A stretch of DNA of 64,000 bases from Desulfosporosinus lacus DSM 15449 (GCF_900129935.1 NZ_FQXJ01000007.1:186001-250000), one strand, 5' to 3'; positions 35,036 to 44,468 are shown, counted from the stretch's first letter. A program made the numbers and translations. The notes: generated from the letters alone by a model not told the origin.

Positions 35036-35815
35036 ATGACGTATGAAGCAATTCAGGTGAGCAAAGAAAACGGAGTGGCTACTATCACCTTAAATCGTCC
35101 TCCGATGAATCCCCTGAACACTCAAATATTTAAGGAGTTAACTCAGGCTATTAATGAATTGCAGTCCGACATATCTGTTGGAGCTGTTATTATGACCGGT
35201 TCAGGAGATAAGGCCTTTGCAGCCGGCGCGGATGTTACGGAAATGGCTAATCTGACCCCAGTTGAGGTTTACAACTTTTGTCAGGATTCTCAGATTGCCT
35301 TCAAAAGAATTGAAAACTTAGGAAAACCCGTTATTGCTGCCATCAACGGCCTGGCATTAGGAGGAGGGTGCGAGTTAGCTCTGTGCTGTGACTTCCGTGT
35401 GGCTGCCGATACCGCCAAATTTGGGCAACCCGAAATTGGTCTGGGCATTATCCCGGGTGCAGGAGGTACTCAGCGCCTGCCAAGGCTTATTGGTGCAGCG
35501 AAAGCCAAGGAACTTATTTTCCTGGGCGATATTATTGATGCTTCAGCAGCTTTAGGTCTTGGTCTTGTAAATAAAGTGGTACCCACAGAATTACTTCTTG
35601 AAGAGGCTCAAAAACTAGCCAAGAGACTGTCCTCTAAACCTGCTGTGGCTATGGCTATGGCTAAATCAGCTATTAACACGGGGCTGAATCTAGATATCTC
35701 CTCTGCCTTAACGCTGGAAATCCAATGTTTTGTCACTGCTTTTGCCAGCGACGACCGTAAAGAAGGCATAGGGGCTTTTATGGAAAAACGGAAACCTAAC
35801 TTCACGGGAAAGTAG
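35036..35815 (+). CDS. crt: Enoyl-CoA hydratase/crotonase
   Basis: 259 residues from ATG 35036 (AAAGGAG upstream, a few nt after hbd). The crotonase oxyanion-hole segments AFAAGADVTEM and GLALGGGCELA are present, as are the two catalytic-region acids (Glu in GGGCELA and in FGQPEIGLGIIPGAGG). It hydrates crotonyl-CoA to 3-hydroxybutyryl-CoA. It sits directly between hbd and the acyl-CoA dehydrogenase, in the order of the pathway. Confidence 0.94.
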   Translation: MTYEAIQVSKENGVATITLNRPPMNPLNTQIFKELTQAINELQSDISVGAVIMTGSGDKAFAAGADVTEMANLTPVEVYNFCQDSQIAFKRIENLGKPVIAAINGLALGGGCELALCCDFRVAADTAKFGQPEIGLGIIPGAGGTQRLPRLIGAAKAKELIFLGDIIDASAALGLGLVNKVVPTELLLEEAQKLAKRLSSKPAVAMAMAKSAINTGLNLDISSALTLEIQCFVTAFASDDRKEGIGAFMEKRKPNFTGK

Positions 35816-35851
35816 ACCCTTAGATAACTCGATGGAAGTGAGAGTGAGCCT

Positions 35852-37606
35852 ATGAGTAACTTACCTAAAGGGGGGAGTTTCCTCTTCGGTCAGACTAACC
35901 CTCAAGATATATTTACCCCCGAGGATTTTACACTTGAGCATAATATGATTTACCGGACTACTGCGGGTTTCGTTAATGATAGTATATTGACCAGAATGGA
36001 TGAGCTGGAATCCAAAAAGGAAGGCCTAATCAGGGAACTTCTAGAGGCAGCTGGAGAGTTAGGTTTAAACGGCGCAGATATCCCGGAAGATTATGATGGT
36101 ATGAATATGGATAAAATCAGCATTACCATCATTGCAGAGTGTATCGGGAGGTCGGGTTCTTTTGCCATGACTCACGGTGGTCAGACTGGTATCGGCAGTA
36201 TGCCCATTGTCATGTTCGGCAGCAATGAGCAAAAGAAAAAATACCTCCCCGGTATCGTCAGCGGTAAAAAAGTTGGGGCCTATGCCTTGACTGAACCGGG
36301 GGCAGGATCGGACGCTTTATCTGCGAGGACTAGGGCAGATTTAAGTCCTGATGGCAATTATTATATCCTGAACGGAACCAAACAGTTTATCACCAATGCC
36401 GGGATGGCCGATATATTCATAGTGTACGCTAAAATAGACGGAGATAAGTTTACTGCTTTTATCGTAGACGGAGATTCAAATGGTCTTTCTACTGGGGTTG
36501 AAGAACATAAAATGGGTATTAAAGGTTCCTCCACTCGGTCCGTAATCTTTGAAGACGTAAAGGTGCCCGTGGAAAATCTGCTATTCGAAATCGGCAAAGG
36601 GCATGTTGTGGCTTTCAATATACTAAATCTGGGTCGCTATAAGCTTTCTGCAAATGCCTTAGGTAATGCTAAGTATGCTCTGGAACTAGCGGCCACCTAC
36701 GCTAATGACCGCAAGCAGTTTGGCACGCCAATCGCAAATTTTGGCCTAATTAAGGAAAAACTTGCTGAAATGGCTATTAGAACTTATGTGGCTGAAAGCA
36801 TGGTCTATCGTACTGGTGGGTTGTTGGAAAACATACTGCACAGTTTGGACACCTCAGGTGATGACGGAGGACAAATAGCGGCCAAGGGTATTGAGGAATA
36901 TGCTATAGAGTGCTCGATGAACAAGATTTTTGCTACAGAAGTACAAGCGTATTCAGTAGATGAAGGGGTACAAATTCATGGTGGCTATGGGTTTAGTTCC
37001 GAATACACAATCGAAAGACTTTACAGGGATGCGAGGATTTACCGTATCTTTGAAGGGACTAACGAAATAAACCGTGTCTTGATTCCCTCTACCCTGTTGC
37101 GCCGAGCGGCAAAAGGGGATTTGCCCCTTCAGGAAGCAATCGAAAAACTCAAGGGAGAAATCAGATCTGGAGATCTGATCAGAGAAGGGGAAGCGGGTTT
37201 AGTACAGGCAGCAAAGGATATCTTCCTGCTGACCATGGGTGCCGGGCTTCAGAAATATGGGAAGGATTTACAAAAAAATCAAGAAATAGTTGGAAGACTA
37301 GCAGATATGGCTATTAGAGCCTTTGCCATGGAGAGTGCTTGGCTGCGAGCTCAGAAAGCCGTAGCTAATGAGGGTGAGGCCAAGGCAAAACTTAAGCTCA
37401 GTATGGCAAGGACTTATATTAATGCTGTCGTAGGGTTATTGGAGTACTCTGCTAAGGAAACGTTGGCTGCCCTTGCAGAGGATGAGGAGTTGGCAAGCCT
37501 ACTGGAGGATCTGCAGAGGCTGACTAAGTATACTACCCGAAACACGGTGGCCCTGAGGCAAGAAATTGCTGCAGCTATTTCTGAAAGTGGTAAATATGTG
37601 GTTTAA
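35852..37606 (+). CDS. Acyl-CoA dehydrogenase, long form
   Basis: 584 residues, against about 380 for a butyryl-CoA dehydrogenase. The N-terminal 390 residues are the ACAD fold, with AYALTEPGAGSDA, FITNAG and the base-region YRIFEGTNEINR. The extra C-terminal 190 residues are helical, as in the long ACADs of Firmicutes (FadE-like). FAD enzyme oxidising acyl-CoA. Electron acceptor genes (etfAB) are not in the window. Last structural gene of the operon; a terminator follows 95 bp later. Confidence 0.9.
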   Translation: MSNLPKGGSFLFGQTNPQDIFTPEDFTLEHNMIYRTTAGFVNDSILTRMDELESKKEGLIRELLEAAGELGLNGADIPEDYDGMNMDKISITIIAECIGRSGSFAMTHGGQTGIGSMPIVMFGSNEQKKKYLPGIVSGKKVGAYALTEPGAGSDALSARTRADLSPDGNYYILNGTKQFITNAGMADIFIVYAKIDGDKFTAFIVDGDSNGLSTGVEEHKMGIKGSSTRSVIFEDVKVPVENLLFEIGKGHVVAFNILNLGRYKLSANALGNAKYALELAATYANDRKQFGTPIANFGLIKEKLAEMAIRTYVAESMVYRTGGLLENILHSLDTSGDDGGQIAAKGIEEYAIECSMNKIFATEVQAYSVDEGVQIHGGYGFSSEYTIERLYRDARIYRIFEGTNEINRVLIPSTLLRRAAKGDLPLQEAIEKLKGEIRSGDLIREGEAGLVQAAKDIFLLTMGAGLQKYGKDLQKNQEIVGRLADMAIRAFAMESAWLRAQKAVANEGEAKAKLKLSMARTYINAVVGLLEYSAKETLAALAEDEELASLLEDLQRLTKYTTRNTVALRQEIAAAISESGKYVV

Positions 37607-37700
37607 CTAGAAGAGTTCAGTAAGATTAGCGAGAAATTTAATATAGATAATCGATCAACTGATCACAATAATCTTATGGGTATATTATTATTTTGAATTG

Positions 37701-37744
37701 TAGCCTTCTTGGGGTGTAGACAGGATCTACCACTCGGAAGGCTA
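37701..37744 (+). terminator. Terminator of the beta-oxidation operon
   Basis: TAGCCTTC pairs with GAAGGCTA and, inside, GGTGTAGA with TCTACCAC. A moderate T-rich tail follows. Confidence 0.65.
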
Positions 37745-37768
37745 TATCATTTTATCTACATCGTGAGA

Positions 37769-37876
37769 CTCCCACTTCTCCAAGTGGGAGCGGTACCCCG
37801 TACTGTGCTTCGGTGACGATAGTCTCCAGTGGAGAGTATCGCCGAGCCGCCTTTCCCAATAAGAGCACTTGGCGGC
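37769..37876. other. Multi-hairpin intergenic element, possible structured RNA
   Basis: Four helices in 108 nt: CTCCCACTT/AAGTGGGAG (37769-37790); GTAC/GTAC (37793-37803); TCGG with CGATA-G-TCTCC against GGAGA-G-TATCG and CCGA (37810-37845); GCCGCC/GGCGGC (37846-37876). No coding frame and no U-tract. The GC content exceeds that of the surroundings. Could be an orphan RNA, or the end of a lost IS200/IS605-type element. The remaining gap up to 38110 shows nothing clear. Confidence 0.55.
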
Positions 37877-38110
37877 GAAGGAGGTAGACTTTATCCAACG
37901 GCGCGGAAGTATTCGTTAATTGCATGCACAAAGGCTTTAAACATTTAATGGCTTATGAGTATTTTTAAAAAGGAATTTATTCAGAAATGTCGAATAAATC
38001 AAATAATATTTTATATTCTAATATAATTTATAAGAATAACTTTTAAACGAATAGATTTTGATGGGTAGACGTTGTCATTTCTATTTCAACCTCTAAGGAT
38101 GGTGATAAAA

Positions 38111-39526
38111 GTGGCGTCTGAACATAAACAACAAAACTTTAACCAACAAGACTCTTATACGTGTGAATTAAGAAAAACCCTCGAGCAACAGTTTTTACAA
38201 CAGATTATTGATAATTCATCTGATGCGATATTTGTTATCGATAAATATGGCAACGTTCTCTTGTCTAACTCAGGAACGGAGAAATTTATGGGATGTAAGG
38301 CTGAAGAACTGATTGGGGAGAATGTAAAGGAATTACTAAAAAGGGGTATCTATGACTGTTCTCCGTCCATGAAGGCTATTAAAAAACGTTCTATAGTATC
38401 AGGGAATGTTACAAACAGGCTTGGAATTCAGTTTATGGTTACCAGTAATCCATTGCTGGATGAAAATGGTGATATTGTTATGGTTATCACTAATGCACGT
38501 GATAAAAATTTGGTCGATGAGTATATAGCAGCTTTAGAAAAAGAAAGATTAACTGTGAATCGTTATAAAAATGCGGTAGAGTATTTGAGTGAAGTGGATT
38601 TGGAGAATAAAGAGCTTGTGGCCGAGAGTCAGCAAATGCGCCAAATTATGAAGATCAGTAATGTCATAGCGAAAACCGACAGTACTGTAATGCTGATCGG
38701 AGAAACAGGTACTGGTAAAGAAATAATGGCTAGACATATTCATCGCAATAGTCTTCGATCGAAAGAACCGCTTATCCCCGTAAATTGTGCAGCGATTCCT
38801 CATGAATTACTGGAGTCGGAATTCTTTGGCTATGTGCGAGGGGCCTTCACGGGTGCAAATCCGCAAGGAAAACCGGGGTTGTTTGAAATTGCCGATAAAG
38901 GGACTTTGTTTTTGGATGAAATTGCTGAATTGCCACTAGCGATGCAGGCTAAGCTGCTAAGAGTTTTAGAATCCAGTGAAGTCCAAAGGTTAGGTGATAC
39001 GACCATTTACAAGTCCAATGTTCGATTTATCGCTGCTACGAATAGAGATTTAAAAATAATGATGAGGCAAAAATTGTTTAGAAGCGACTTATACTATCGC
39101 CTTAATGTAATACCCATTGATTTACCGCCTTTAAAAGAAAGACCTGAGGATATCATTGCCTTCGCTCATAAATTTTTGGAGGAATTGAATAGAAAATACA
39201 ATCTCAAGAAGAGATTTTCTATTCAAGCGACACAAGCATTTTTAAAATATAGTTGGCCTGGAAATGTCCGAGAATTGCGGAATGTTATTGAAAGATTAGT
39301 GATTACGTCAGCTAATGACACTTTAAATTTTGATTATGATTTAGAATGTTTTCCTGAGATTAATATAGCTTATCAAGGAACTCTAAAAAGTGTTATGAAA
39401 GCCGTGGAAGAGAAGTATATAAATCAAGTTCTGGAAGAATGCAATGGACGAGTAGACGAAGCAGCTCGGAGATTAGGAGTCCACCGCTCCTTGCTGTATC
39501 GAAAGCGCGAAGTAAAATCCACATGA
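38111..39526 (+). CDS. Sigma-54-dependent enhancer-binding activator (PAS-AAA-Fis)
   Basis: 471 residues. An N-terminal PAS domain (about 40-145, IIDNSSDAIFVIDKYGNVL), a central AAA+ domain with GETGTGKE (Walker A), the sigma-54 contact loop GAFTGA and LFLDEIAEL (Walker B), then a Fis-type helix-turn-helix (DEAARRLGVHRSLLYRKR). I chose GTG 38111 because AAGGATGGTGAT lies 4 nt before it; ATG 38099 is inside that site. Placed after the beta-oxidation genes, it is the obvious candidate activator for the -24/-12 promoter at 30953. The PAS ligand is unknown. Confidence 0.9.
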   Translation: MASEHKQQNFNQQDSYTCELRKTLEQQFLQQIIDNSSDAIFVIDKYGNVLLSNSGTEKFMGCKAEELIGENVKELLKRGIYDCSPSMKAIKKRSIVSGNVTNRLGIQFMVTSNPLLDENGDIVMVITNARDKNLVDEYIAALEKERLTVNRYKNAVEYLSEVDLENKELVAESQQMRQIMKISNVIAKTDSTVMLIGETGTGKEIMARHIHRNSLRSKEPLIPVNCAAIPHELLESEFFGYVRGAFTGANPQGKPGLFEIADKGTLFLDEIAELPLAMQAKLLRVLESSEVQRLGDTTIYKSNVRFIAATNRDLKIMMRQKLFRSDLYYRLNVIPIDLPPLKERPEDIIAFAHKFLEELNRKYNLKKRFSIQATQAFLKYSWPGNVRELRNVIERLVITSANDTLNFDYDLECFPEINIAYQGTLKSVMKAVEEKYINQVLEECNGRVDEAARRLGVHRSLLYRKREVKST

Positions 39527-39604
39527 CGAAACGTTACAGATACAGTTTTTAACAATTTAGCCGCTTTTTCTTTACGATTTATTATAGAATAACTTATAAT
39601 AAAC

Positions 39605-39634
39605 AAGACACTCATGTTGGAGTGTCTTTGGCTT
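39605..39634 (+). terminator. Hairpin after the sigma-54 activator gene
   Basis: AAGACACTC pairs with GAGTGTCTT around 6 nt, then TGGCTTTGG; a weak terminator. Confidence 0.5.
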
Positions 39635-39667
39635 TGGCGAATTATTTCTTATGAGAGGGACAAAATT

Positions 39668-40438
39668 ATGTGCTTGATCTTATTTGCATATAACTGCCAT
39701 CCAAATTATCGTCTAATTCTCGCAGCTAATAGGGATGAGTATTTCCAGAGGCCAACAGAAAAGGCTCATTTTTGGGAATCTTACCCTTGGGTTTTAGCTG
39801 GCAGGGATTTGGAAATGCTGGGAACTTGGATGGGAATAACCAGTTCAGGGCGTTTTGCAGCACTGACAAACTATCGGGACCCTTCTCTGCAACTTACGAA
39901 TGCTAAATCCAGGGGGAAACTGGTCAGTGACTTTTTATGCATGAATGAATGCCCAACCAATTACTTGCAAGATGTCGCAAAATATCGCGAACTTTATAAT
40001 CCGTTTAATCTCATAGTGGGAGATTTATCATGTCTTGTATATTATTCTAAACAAACATCGGAGCTTAAGGAACTAAAACCTGGGATCTATGGTCTTAGTA
40101 ATCATCTGTTAGATACTCCTTGGCCTAAAGTCCTTAAAGCTAAACAAGCATTAGCAAATCACATAGAGAACAACAAAACCTTAATCAAAGCGCAAGCTCT
40201 TTTTGAAATTTTAGCCGATGATGAAAAGGCATTGGATCACGAATTGCCCAATACCGGAATTAATTATGTTCTTGAAAAACAGCTGTCTTCAATCTTTATC
40301 CAAGGGATGGATTATGGAACTAGGTCTTCCGCGGTGATACTGATTGATCGCAACAATCATGTGACATTTACAGAGAAAAGTTTTTCCCCTGGCCAAAAAA
40401 ACTCTATTGAAGTCAGGCATGAATTTAGAATAATATAA
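39668..40438 (+). CDS. NRDE-family protein (TANGO2-like)
   Basis: 256 residues from ATG 39668. It begins MCLILFAYNCHPNYRLILAAN-RDE, the N-R-D-E signature that names the family, with Cys2 in the position expected of an N-terminal nucleophile hydrolase. LAGRDLEMLGTWMGI and LTNYRDP are also conserved. The biochemical role is not settled; eukaryotic TANGO2 has been linked to haem and lipid metabolism. The ribosome site GAGAGGGA lies upstream. Single gene; no link to the neighbours is evident. Confidence 0.88.
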   Translation: MCLILFAYNCHPNYRLILAANRDEYFQRPTEKAHFWESYPWVLAGRDLEMLGTWMGITSSGRFAALTNYRDPSLQLTNAKSRGKLVSDFLCMNECPTNYLQDVAKYRELYNPFNLIVGDLSCLVYYSKQTSELKELKPGIYGLSNHLLDTPWPKVLKAKQALANHIENNKTLIKAQALFEILADDEKALDHELPNTGINYVLEKQLSSIFIQGMDYGTRSSAVILIDRNNHVTFTEKSFSPGQKNSIEVRHEFRII

Positions 40439-40586
40439 CGTCAATTAAACTCATCTAAACTTACTTATTTGCTTCTAACATTATTGGTAAGCAATTAAAT
40501 TTGAAACATTTATAAACTCTTATTTCAGAAGATATTTGATAGGATGATAATTAATAATTACAAAAAAATTTAAATGAGGTACGATT

Positions 40587-42176
40587 ATGTCAAACAATAA
40601 TCAGAAGTCGGTGATTCTTTCGGATCAGGTTCAATCCCCTCTAAATAAGCTCGAGCCCCTTACCAGGAAGGTATTCTTGTCTCTTAACCCGCCTGGCCCA
40701 CAAGATAACCGAGCAGATGTCGACCAAATACGTCAAGTGTTAGAGCGCAGTTGCGGCGGCTTTGTATATGTGCCGTTGGCAATGATGCCCAAGATACCCA
40801 GCATATGCAGGGGTGCCAATTGGCAACTTACAGCCACAGTAGCAGACACTGGACACGCCTGGGAATTAATTGACATAGAACCCGGTGATACTGCCCAAGA
40901 ACACTACGGGTTGGCCATAGACATTGGAACAACAACCGTGGTTGTATACCTGATCAATCTCTGCGATGGCACGGTACTTAAACATGCTGCAGACTATAAT
41001 GATCAGATTGCCATGGGTGAGGATTTACTGACCCGGATTCGTCATGCATCAGAACCGGGCGGTTTAGCAAGCCTGAAATCGGCGGTTTTGAATACCCTCA
41101 ATCGTCTGATAAAGCGTCTTTATCCGCTTCCAACTGAGACAAGTAAGATTACCGCGGCTGCAATAGGGGCAAATACGACTATGATTCATCTTTTGTTAGG
41201 TCTAGACCCTGCTTCAATCTGCCGCGCTCCATATACTCCGGTTGTTAATAATCCGGGATTGATTCCGGCGGGAGAAATTGGCCTTGATATTGCCCCCTTG
41301 GCCCCAGTCTATTGCTTGCCCAGTATAGGCAGTTTTCTTGGGGGAGACGTCATAGGAGGAATATTAGTTAGTGGCATGCACCAACAGTCTGACATTTCCC
41401 TTTTTGTCGACATAGGGACAAATGGGGAAATCGTGTTAGGTAATGAAGAGTGGCTTGTCGCCTGTGCTGGTGCAGCCGGACCGGCTCTGGAAGGCGGGGT
41501 TACAACCTATGGTATGCGGGCAGAACCAGGGGCAGTTGATCATGTTTCCATTGATCCAAAGACAGGCTGGGTGAATTATTCAACAGTAGGTAATTTCCCT
41601 GCTCGCGGTATTTGCGGTTCAGGTCTGGTGGACACACTCGCCGGACTTTTCCTTAGCGGCATTATTAATCGAACTGCCCGTTTTCAGAACGGACAGAAGG
41701 AGTTTGTTATAGTCCCTGCCCATGAAGCAGCCTCTGGGGAAGACATTGTTGTTTCTCAGGTCGATATTAATAATTTTATGGCGACTAAAGGGGCAGTCAA
41801 CGCAGCTACGGATCTATTGATAGAAAATGTTGGATGTGATTGGCGAGAAATTAGTCATTTCTATGCTGCTGGAGCCTTCGGTCAGTATCTTCCAATTGAG
41901 TCTGCCGTTACGATAGGTCTCTACCCTGATCTTCCGAGGACAGCGATCGTGCGCCTAGGTAACAGTTCAGGTGAAGCGGCCCGCCAAGTGCTTTTGTCCC
42001 GTTGCAAGCGTTTGGAAGCAGAAGGGATCGCAGGAAAAGTAACATATTTTGAGCTAAATGCTAATTCTGCTTTTATGGACAAGTTCGTCAGCAGCAAATT
42101 TCTGCCTCATACTGATCTAGATCGCTATCCTAGTGTCAGGGGAAGGCTCTTAGAGGTTTTCGCTGACAAGAGCTGA
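40587..42176 (+). CDS. RACE-like ASKHA-domain protein (DUF4445), lacking the N-terminal ferredoxin domain
   Basis: 529 residues. The ASKHA ATPase part starts at about 106 ([15 protein letters not shown]) and continues through [38 protein letters not shown] and [10 protein letters not shown]. These are features of reductive activators of corrinoid enzymes (RamA, AcsV), which use ATP to return Co(II) to Co(I). Those proteins normally start with a [2Fe-2S] domain; here the first 100 residues have no Cys cluster of that kind, so electrons would have to come from another protein. No corrinoid protein gene is adjacent. The 3' end overlaps the convergent gene by 27 bp. Confidence 0.85.
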   Translation: MSNNNQKSVILSDQVQSPLNKLEPLTRKVFLSLNPPGPQDNRADVDQIRQVLERSCGGFVYVPLAMMPKIPSICRGANWQLTATVADTGHAWELIDIEPGDTAQEHYGLAIDIGTTTVVVYLINLCDGTVLKHAADYNDQIAMGEDLLTRIRHASEPGGLASLKSAVLNTLNRLIKRLYPLPTETSKITAAAIGANTTMIHLLLGLDPASICRAPYTPVVNNPGLIPAGEIGLDIAPLAPVYCLPSIGSFLGGDVIGGILVSGMHQQSDISLFVDIGTNGEIVLGNEEWLVACAGAAGPALEGGVTTYGMRAEPGAVDHVSIDPKTGWVNYSTVGNFPARGICGSGLVDTLAGLFLSGIINRTARFQNGQKEFVIVPAHEAASGEDIVVSQVDINNFMATKGAVNAATDLLIENVGCDWREISHFYAAGAFGQYLPIESAVTIGLYPDLPRTAIVRLGNSSGEAARQVLLSRCKRLEAEGIAGKVTYFELNANSAFMDKFVSSKFLPHTDLDRYPSVRGRLLEVFADKS

Positions 42177-43151
42177 CCAGTTTTTTCCTTTATAGGCGTT
42201 ATAACCACGTGTGTGTGCATACCCATAAATTTTAGTACCCATAGTACTTTTTTCGAAAATATAACCGTAAGTTTCCCCATTAATCGCTAATTGGGCAGCC
42301 TTAAGGTGCTTCAAATTATCTGTAAGTATACCCTTGCGATTTCGGCAGGCAATGACGTATCCAGCGCTGTTTATAATGAATATATCTCCATTCTTGCCTA
42401 TTCGGGCAGAATCGATAATGTCGTAGATGTAGTTCCAGTTGAATCGAGTAGAAAAATATCCGATTATTTCACCTCCATCATTACGAATTGGGCATGTATA
42501 CGCCACGGTATGAGATTTAGCAACCGTGGAATAGTAAAGGTCACTTACTGATATGGTATTTTCAACCTTGGCAGATTTAAACCAGTCTCTATCCGCCATG
42601 CTCTGGCCGATAAGTTCGTGATGAACACCAGCGGCAACGATTATTCCTTCAGGGTCTAATACGTATAGGTCATTATAGACCTCATAAATATCAACTAGTT
42701 TTTTTAATAAGCTGTTGGCAATGGAAGAACGGTCACTAATCGTTGTGCAGAAGCAGTTTTTAACTTTATCGAAACCAGCCCAGGCTTGGGCATCGCAATT
42801 GCGTTCGAAAAGGTTCCGATCAATCTTATCAATCGTGTCATAGGCCACATCGGCCATTCGTACAGCCATTACCTCGTTTGCTTTACTTTGAATATTTTCA
42901 ATGATCGTAGTACTCTCTTTAGTTGAAGCTAAACTTCGTGTAGCCAGTTTTTTAATTTCGTCCGCTACTACGCTAAAGCCACGACCAGCTTCACCTGCTC
43001 TGGCTGCTTCAATGGCAGAATTTAGAGATAAGAGGTTTGTGTGCTGGGCTATTTGCCGGATGGATTCAATGACTTGACCCATTTCCTGGTTCGCGTCCTT
43101 GAGTTCGCTTAGTAGAATTGAAGTATCGATAACGAGATTTTCGTTTGCCAT
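42150..43151 (-). CDS. Soluble chemoreceptor-like protein with N-terminal signalling tip and C-terminal Cache domain
   Basis: 333 residues without a membrane segment. Residues about 20-85 are the MCP hairpin tip ([21 protein letters not shown]), the part that binds CheA/CheW. Residues about 110-333 look like a Cache sensor ([43 protein letters not shown]). This reverses the usual order and removes the membrane anchor and most of the coiled coil. Start at ATG 43151; a weak ribosome site precedes it. Probably a cytoplasmic sensor or modulator of a chemotaxis array, or a truncated and reshuffled gene. Confidence 0.8.
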   Translation of the reverse strand: MANENLVIDTSILLSELKDANQEMGQVIESIRQIAQHTNLLSLNSAIEAARAGEAGRGFSVVADEIKKLATRSLASTKESTTIIENIQSKANEVMAVRMADVAYDTIDKIDRNLFERNCDAQAWAGFDKVKNCFCTTISDRSSIANSLLKKLVDIYEVYNDLYVLDPEGIIVAAGVHHELIGQSMADRDWFKSAKVENTISVSDLYYSTVAKSHTVAYTCPIRNDGGEIIGYFSTRFNWNYIYDIIDSARIGKNGDIFIINSAGYVIACRNRKGILTDNLKHLKAAQLAINGETYGYIFEKSTMGTKIYGYAHTRGYNAYKGKNWSALVSENL

Positions 43152-43170
43152 GTAGATCAGATCACCCCTA

Positions 43171-43204
43171 AATAAAAATAACCGACCTGAAAAAAACAGG
43201 TCGG
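43171..43204 (-). terminator. Terminator between the two minus-strand genes
   Basis: CCGACCTG pairs with CAGGTCGG around 7 nt; on the minus strand TTATTTTTATTT follows. It ends the transcript of the 43297-43722 gene. Confidence 0.85.
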
Positions 43205-43296
43205 CGCCTTTGCCAATCTTTTCTCATTATACGACAGTGCTAGGAATTTGCAACGGTTTCTTTTCAGGAAATAGTATTGATAAAAGCTGTTATATG

Positions 43297-43722
43297 TTAA
43301 CTCTCATATTCGGAATTGGGTACTTCAAACAATAATTTACTAAAGGTAAGTACATCGTTGAATTCGATAAAGTTATAGTCGCTAATCTGGGCTTTTTCCA
43401 TAAGGAGTGATATGGGAGTTGTTGTGAGGATAACATCTTTGGGTTGAAGTAATTGGTCAATTAGGCCAAAATGTTGAGGGTTAAAGCGGATAGCAATGTG
43501 GATTTCATTTTCCCAGGTTACTTGCAGGACATAGGCATCCTTATGTTCTGTTGCAAACCAATGATAGGTATATTTAGAAAGGCCGGACTGGTTAATGGAC
43601 CGGACTTGTTCGCTAAATTCCTTGACATAGAGAATAAGTACATCCCGACCATTTTCTAGCTTGCCAAAAGCAGATTGTTCAGGTGAATAAGCCTGAGTAA
43701 ACATAGAATTCCCCCAATTCAT
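43297..43722 (-). CDS. Protein of unknown function
   Basis: 141 residues, acidic, mixed alpha/beta, with no signal peptide or membrane segment and no recognised motif. Two starts are possible: ATG 43722 (AGGAG 7 nt upstream) and ATG 43704 (GGGGGA upstream). A 91-bp divergent spacer separates it from the small gene at 43814. It has its own terminator, so it is a single-gene unit. I cannot assign a role. Confidence 0.65.
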   Translation of the reverse strand: MNWGNSMFTQAYSPEQSAFGKLENGRDVLILYVKEFSEQVRSINQSGLSKYTYHWFATEHKDAYVLQVTWENEIHIAIRFNPQHFGLIDQLLQPKDVILTTTPISLLMEKAQISDYNFIEFNDVLTFSKLLFEVPNSEYES

Positions 43723-43813
43723 TGGACGCTCCTGTCCTCTTATGTATATTGCAATTATAGACTATTTGTTTGTTAGAGTGAAGCGATAATCAATTCGGAA
43801 AGAAGGGAAATCA

Positions 43814-44080
43814 ATGGGCAACCCTTGTGGAATGACAAAGGCTAGGATTTATGAGGAAACTGAGGTGTATGGGATACCTGTTTATTATGGTTCTGGGGTT
43901 AATCCCGTCAATTCTCCTGCGCAGCTTTTTGTAGCGTGGGGCAGAGGGTCTCTATCTAATGGTTTGATCCATACCTTTAATATTGAATCAAAAGATCAAG
44001 GGGTATTGTGGTTTATTAATGAGGATGAAGCAGAGGCTCAATATGCCAAAATACAAGAAATCCTGCAAGAAAATAGATAA
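43814..44080 (+). CDS. Small protein of unknown function
   Basis: 88 residues, beginning MGNPCGMTKARIYEETEVYG. AAGGGAAAT precedes ATG 43814. Compact alpha/beta composition, no signal peptide, no recognised domain. A perfect hairpin (44081-44103) starts right after the stop codon and probably ends the transcript. Divergent from the unknown gene at 43297. Confidence 0.6.
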   Translation: MGNPCGMTKARIYEETEVYGIPVYYGSGVNPVNSPAQLFVAWGRGSLSNGLIHTFNIESKDQGVLWFINEDEAEAQYAKIQEILQENR

Positions 44081-44103
44081 GCATCTGCGCTAAGCGCAGA
44101 TGC
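44081..44103. terminator. Perfect 10-bp hairpin between convergent small genes
   Basis: GCATCTGCGC pairs with GCGCAGATGC around TAA. On the minus strand TTATCTATTTTCTT follows, so it can terminate the Arg-rich small ORF; on the + strand the tail is A-rich. Confidence 0.65.
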
Positions 44104-44120
44104 CAATAATCTCTGTTAAT

Positions 44121-44216
44121 TTACCAACGACGACGACGCCCCCAGCGTGGAACAACAATTATCAAAGGAAACCGACGCCAAAAACGCCTGCGATGTCTGC
44201 GACTCCATCTGTCCAT
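44121..44216 (-). CDS. 31-residue arginine- and tryptophan-rich peptide
   Basis: ATG 44216 follows AGGAGGAGT by 8 nt, a very strong ribosome site. The frame encodes MDRWSRRHRRRFWRRF, then PLIIVVPRWG and RRRRW before TAA: 13 Arg and 4 Trp in 31 residues. A terminator-like hairpin follows 17 nt after the stop. The strong initiation site and terminator argue for a real gene. Possible roles include a nucleic-acid-binding spore peptide or a membrane-active cationic peptide; both are guesses. Confidence 0.5.
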   Translation of the reverse strand: MDRWSRRHRRRFWRRFPLIIVVPRWGRRRRW

Positions 44217-44439
44217 CAAAATCACTCCTCCTAATAAGACTTAAAGTTTTAGCTAGTTCAAACGCCATTTTGCGCTTAATGCTATTCGTTAACTTGTAAA
44301 CCATTATATGGAAGCGTTAATTTGTCTCGTGCCTTTCTATTCCTTTGCGTTTCTTAAAAAGTTGAGAAGCGTTTTTTTATTATGGTTATGGTCTTGCATC
44401 CCTGCAAAAAACAGGAACAAAAATAATGAAAAATAGGGG

Positions 44440-44468
44440 TTGACATAACTTAAAAATCGCAGTAAATT
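44440..44468 (+). promoter_or_regulatory. Sigma-A-type promoter of the efflux operon
   Basis: TTGACA (44440-44445), 17 nt spacer, TAAATT (44463-44468), 63 bp before the first ATG. A hairpin with a T-tract (GCGTTTCT/AGAAGCG, about 44346-44380) lies upstream and insulates the operon. MarR operator not identified. Confidence 0.65.

Noticed and set aside
44116-44304. 62-codon minus-strand frame next to the Arg-rich ORF
   Set aside because: It has no good ribosome site and overlaps the stronger 31-codon ORF in another frame.
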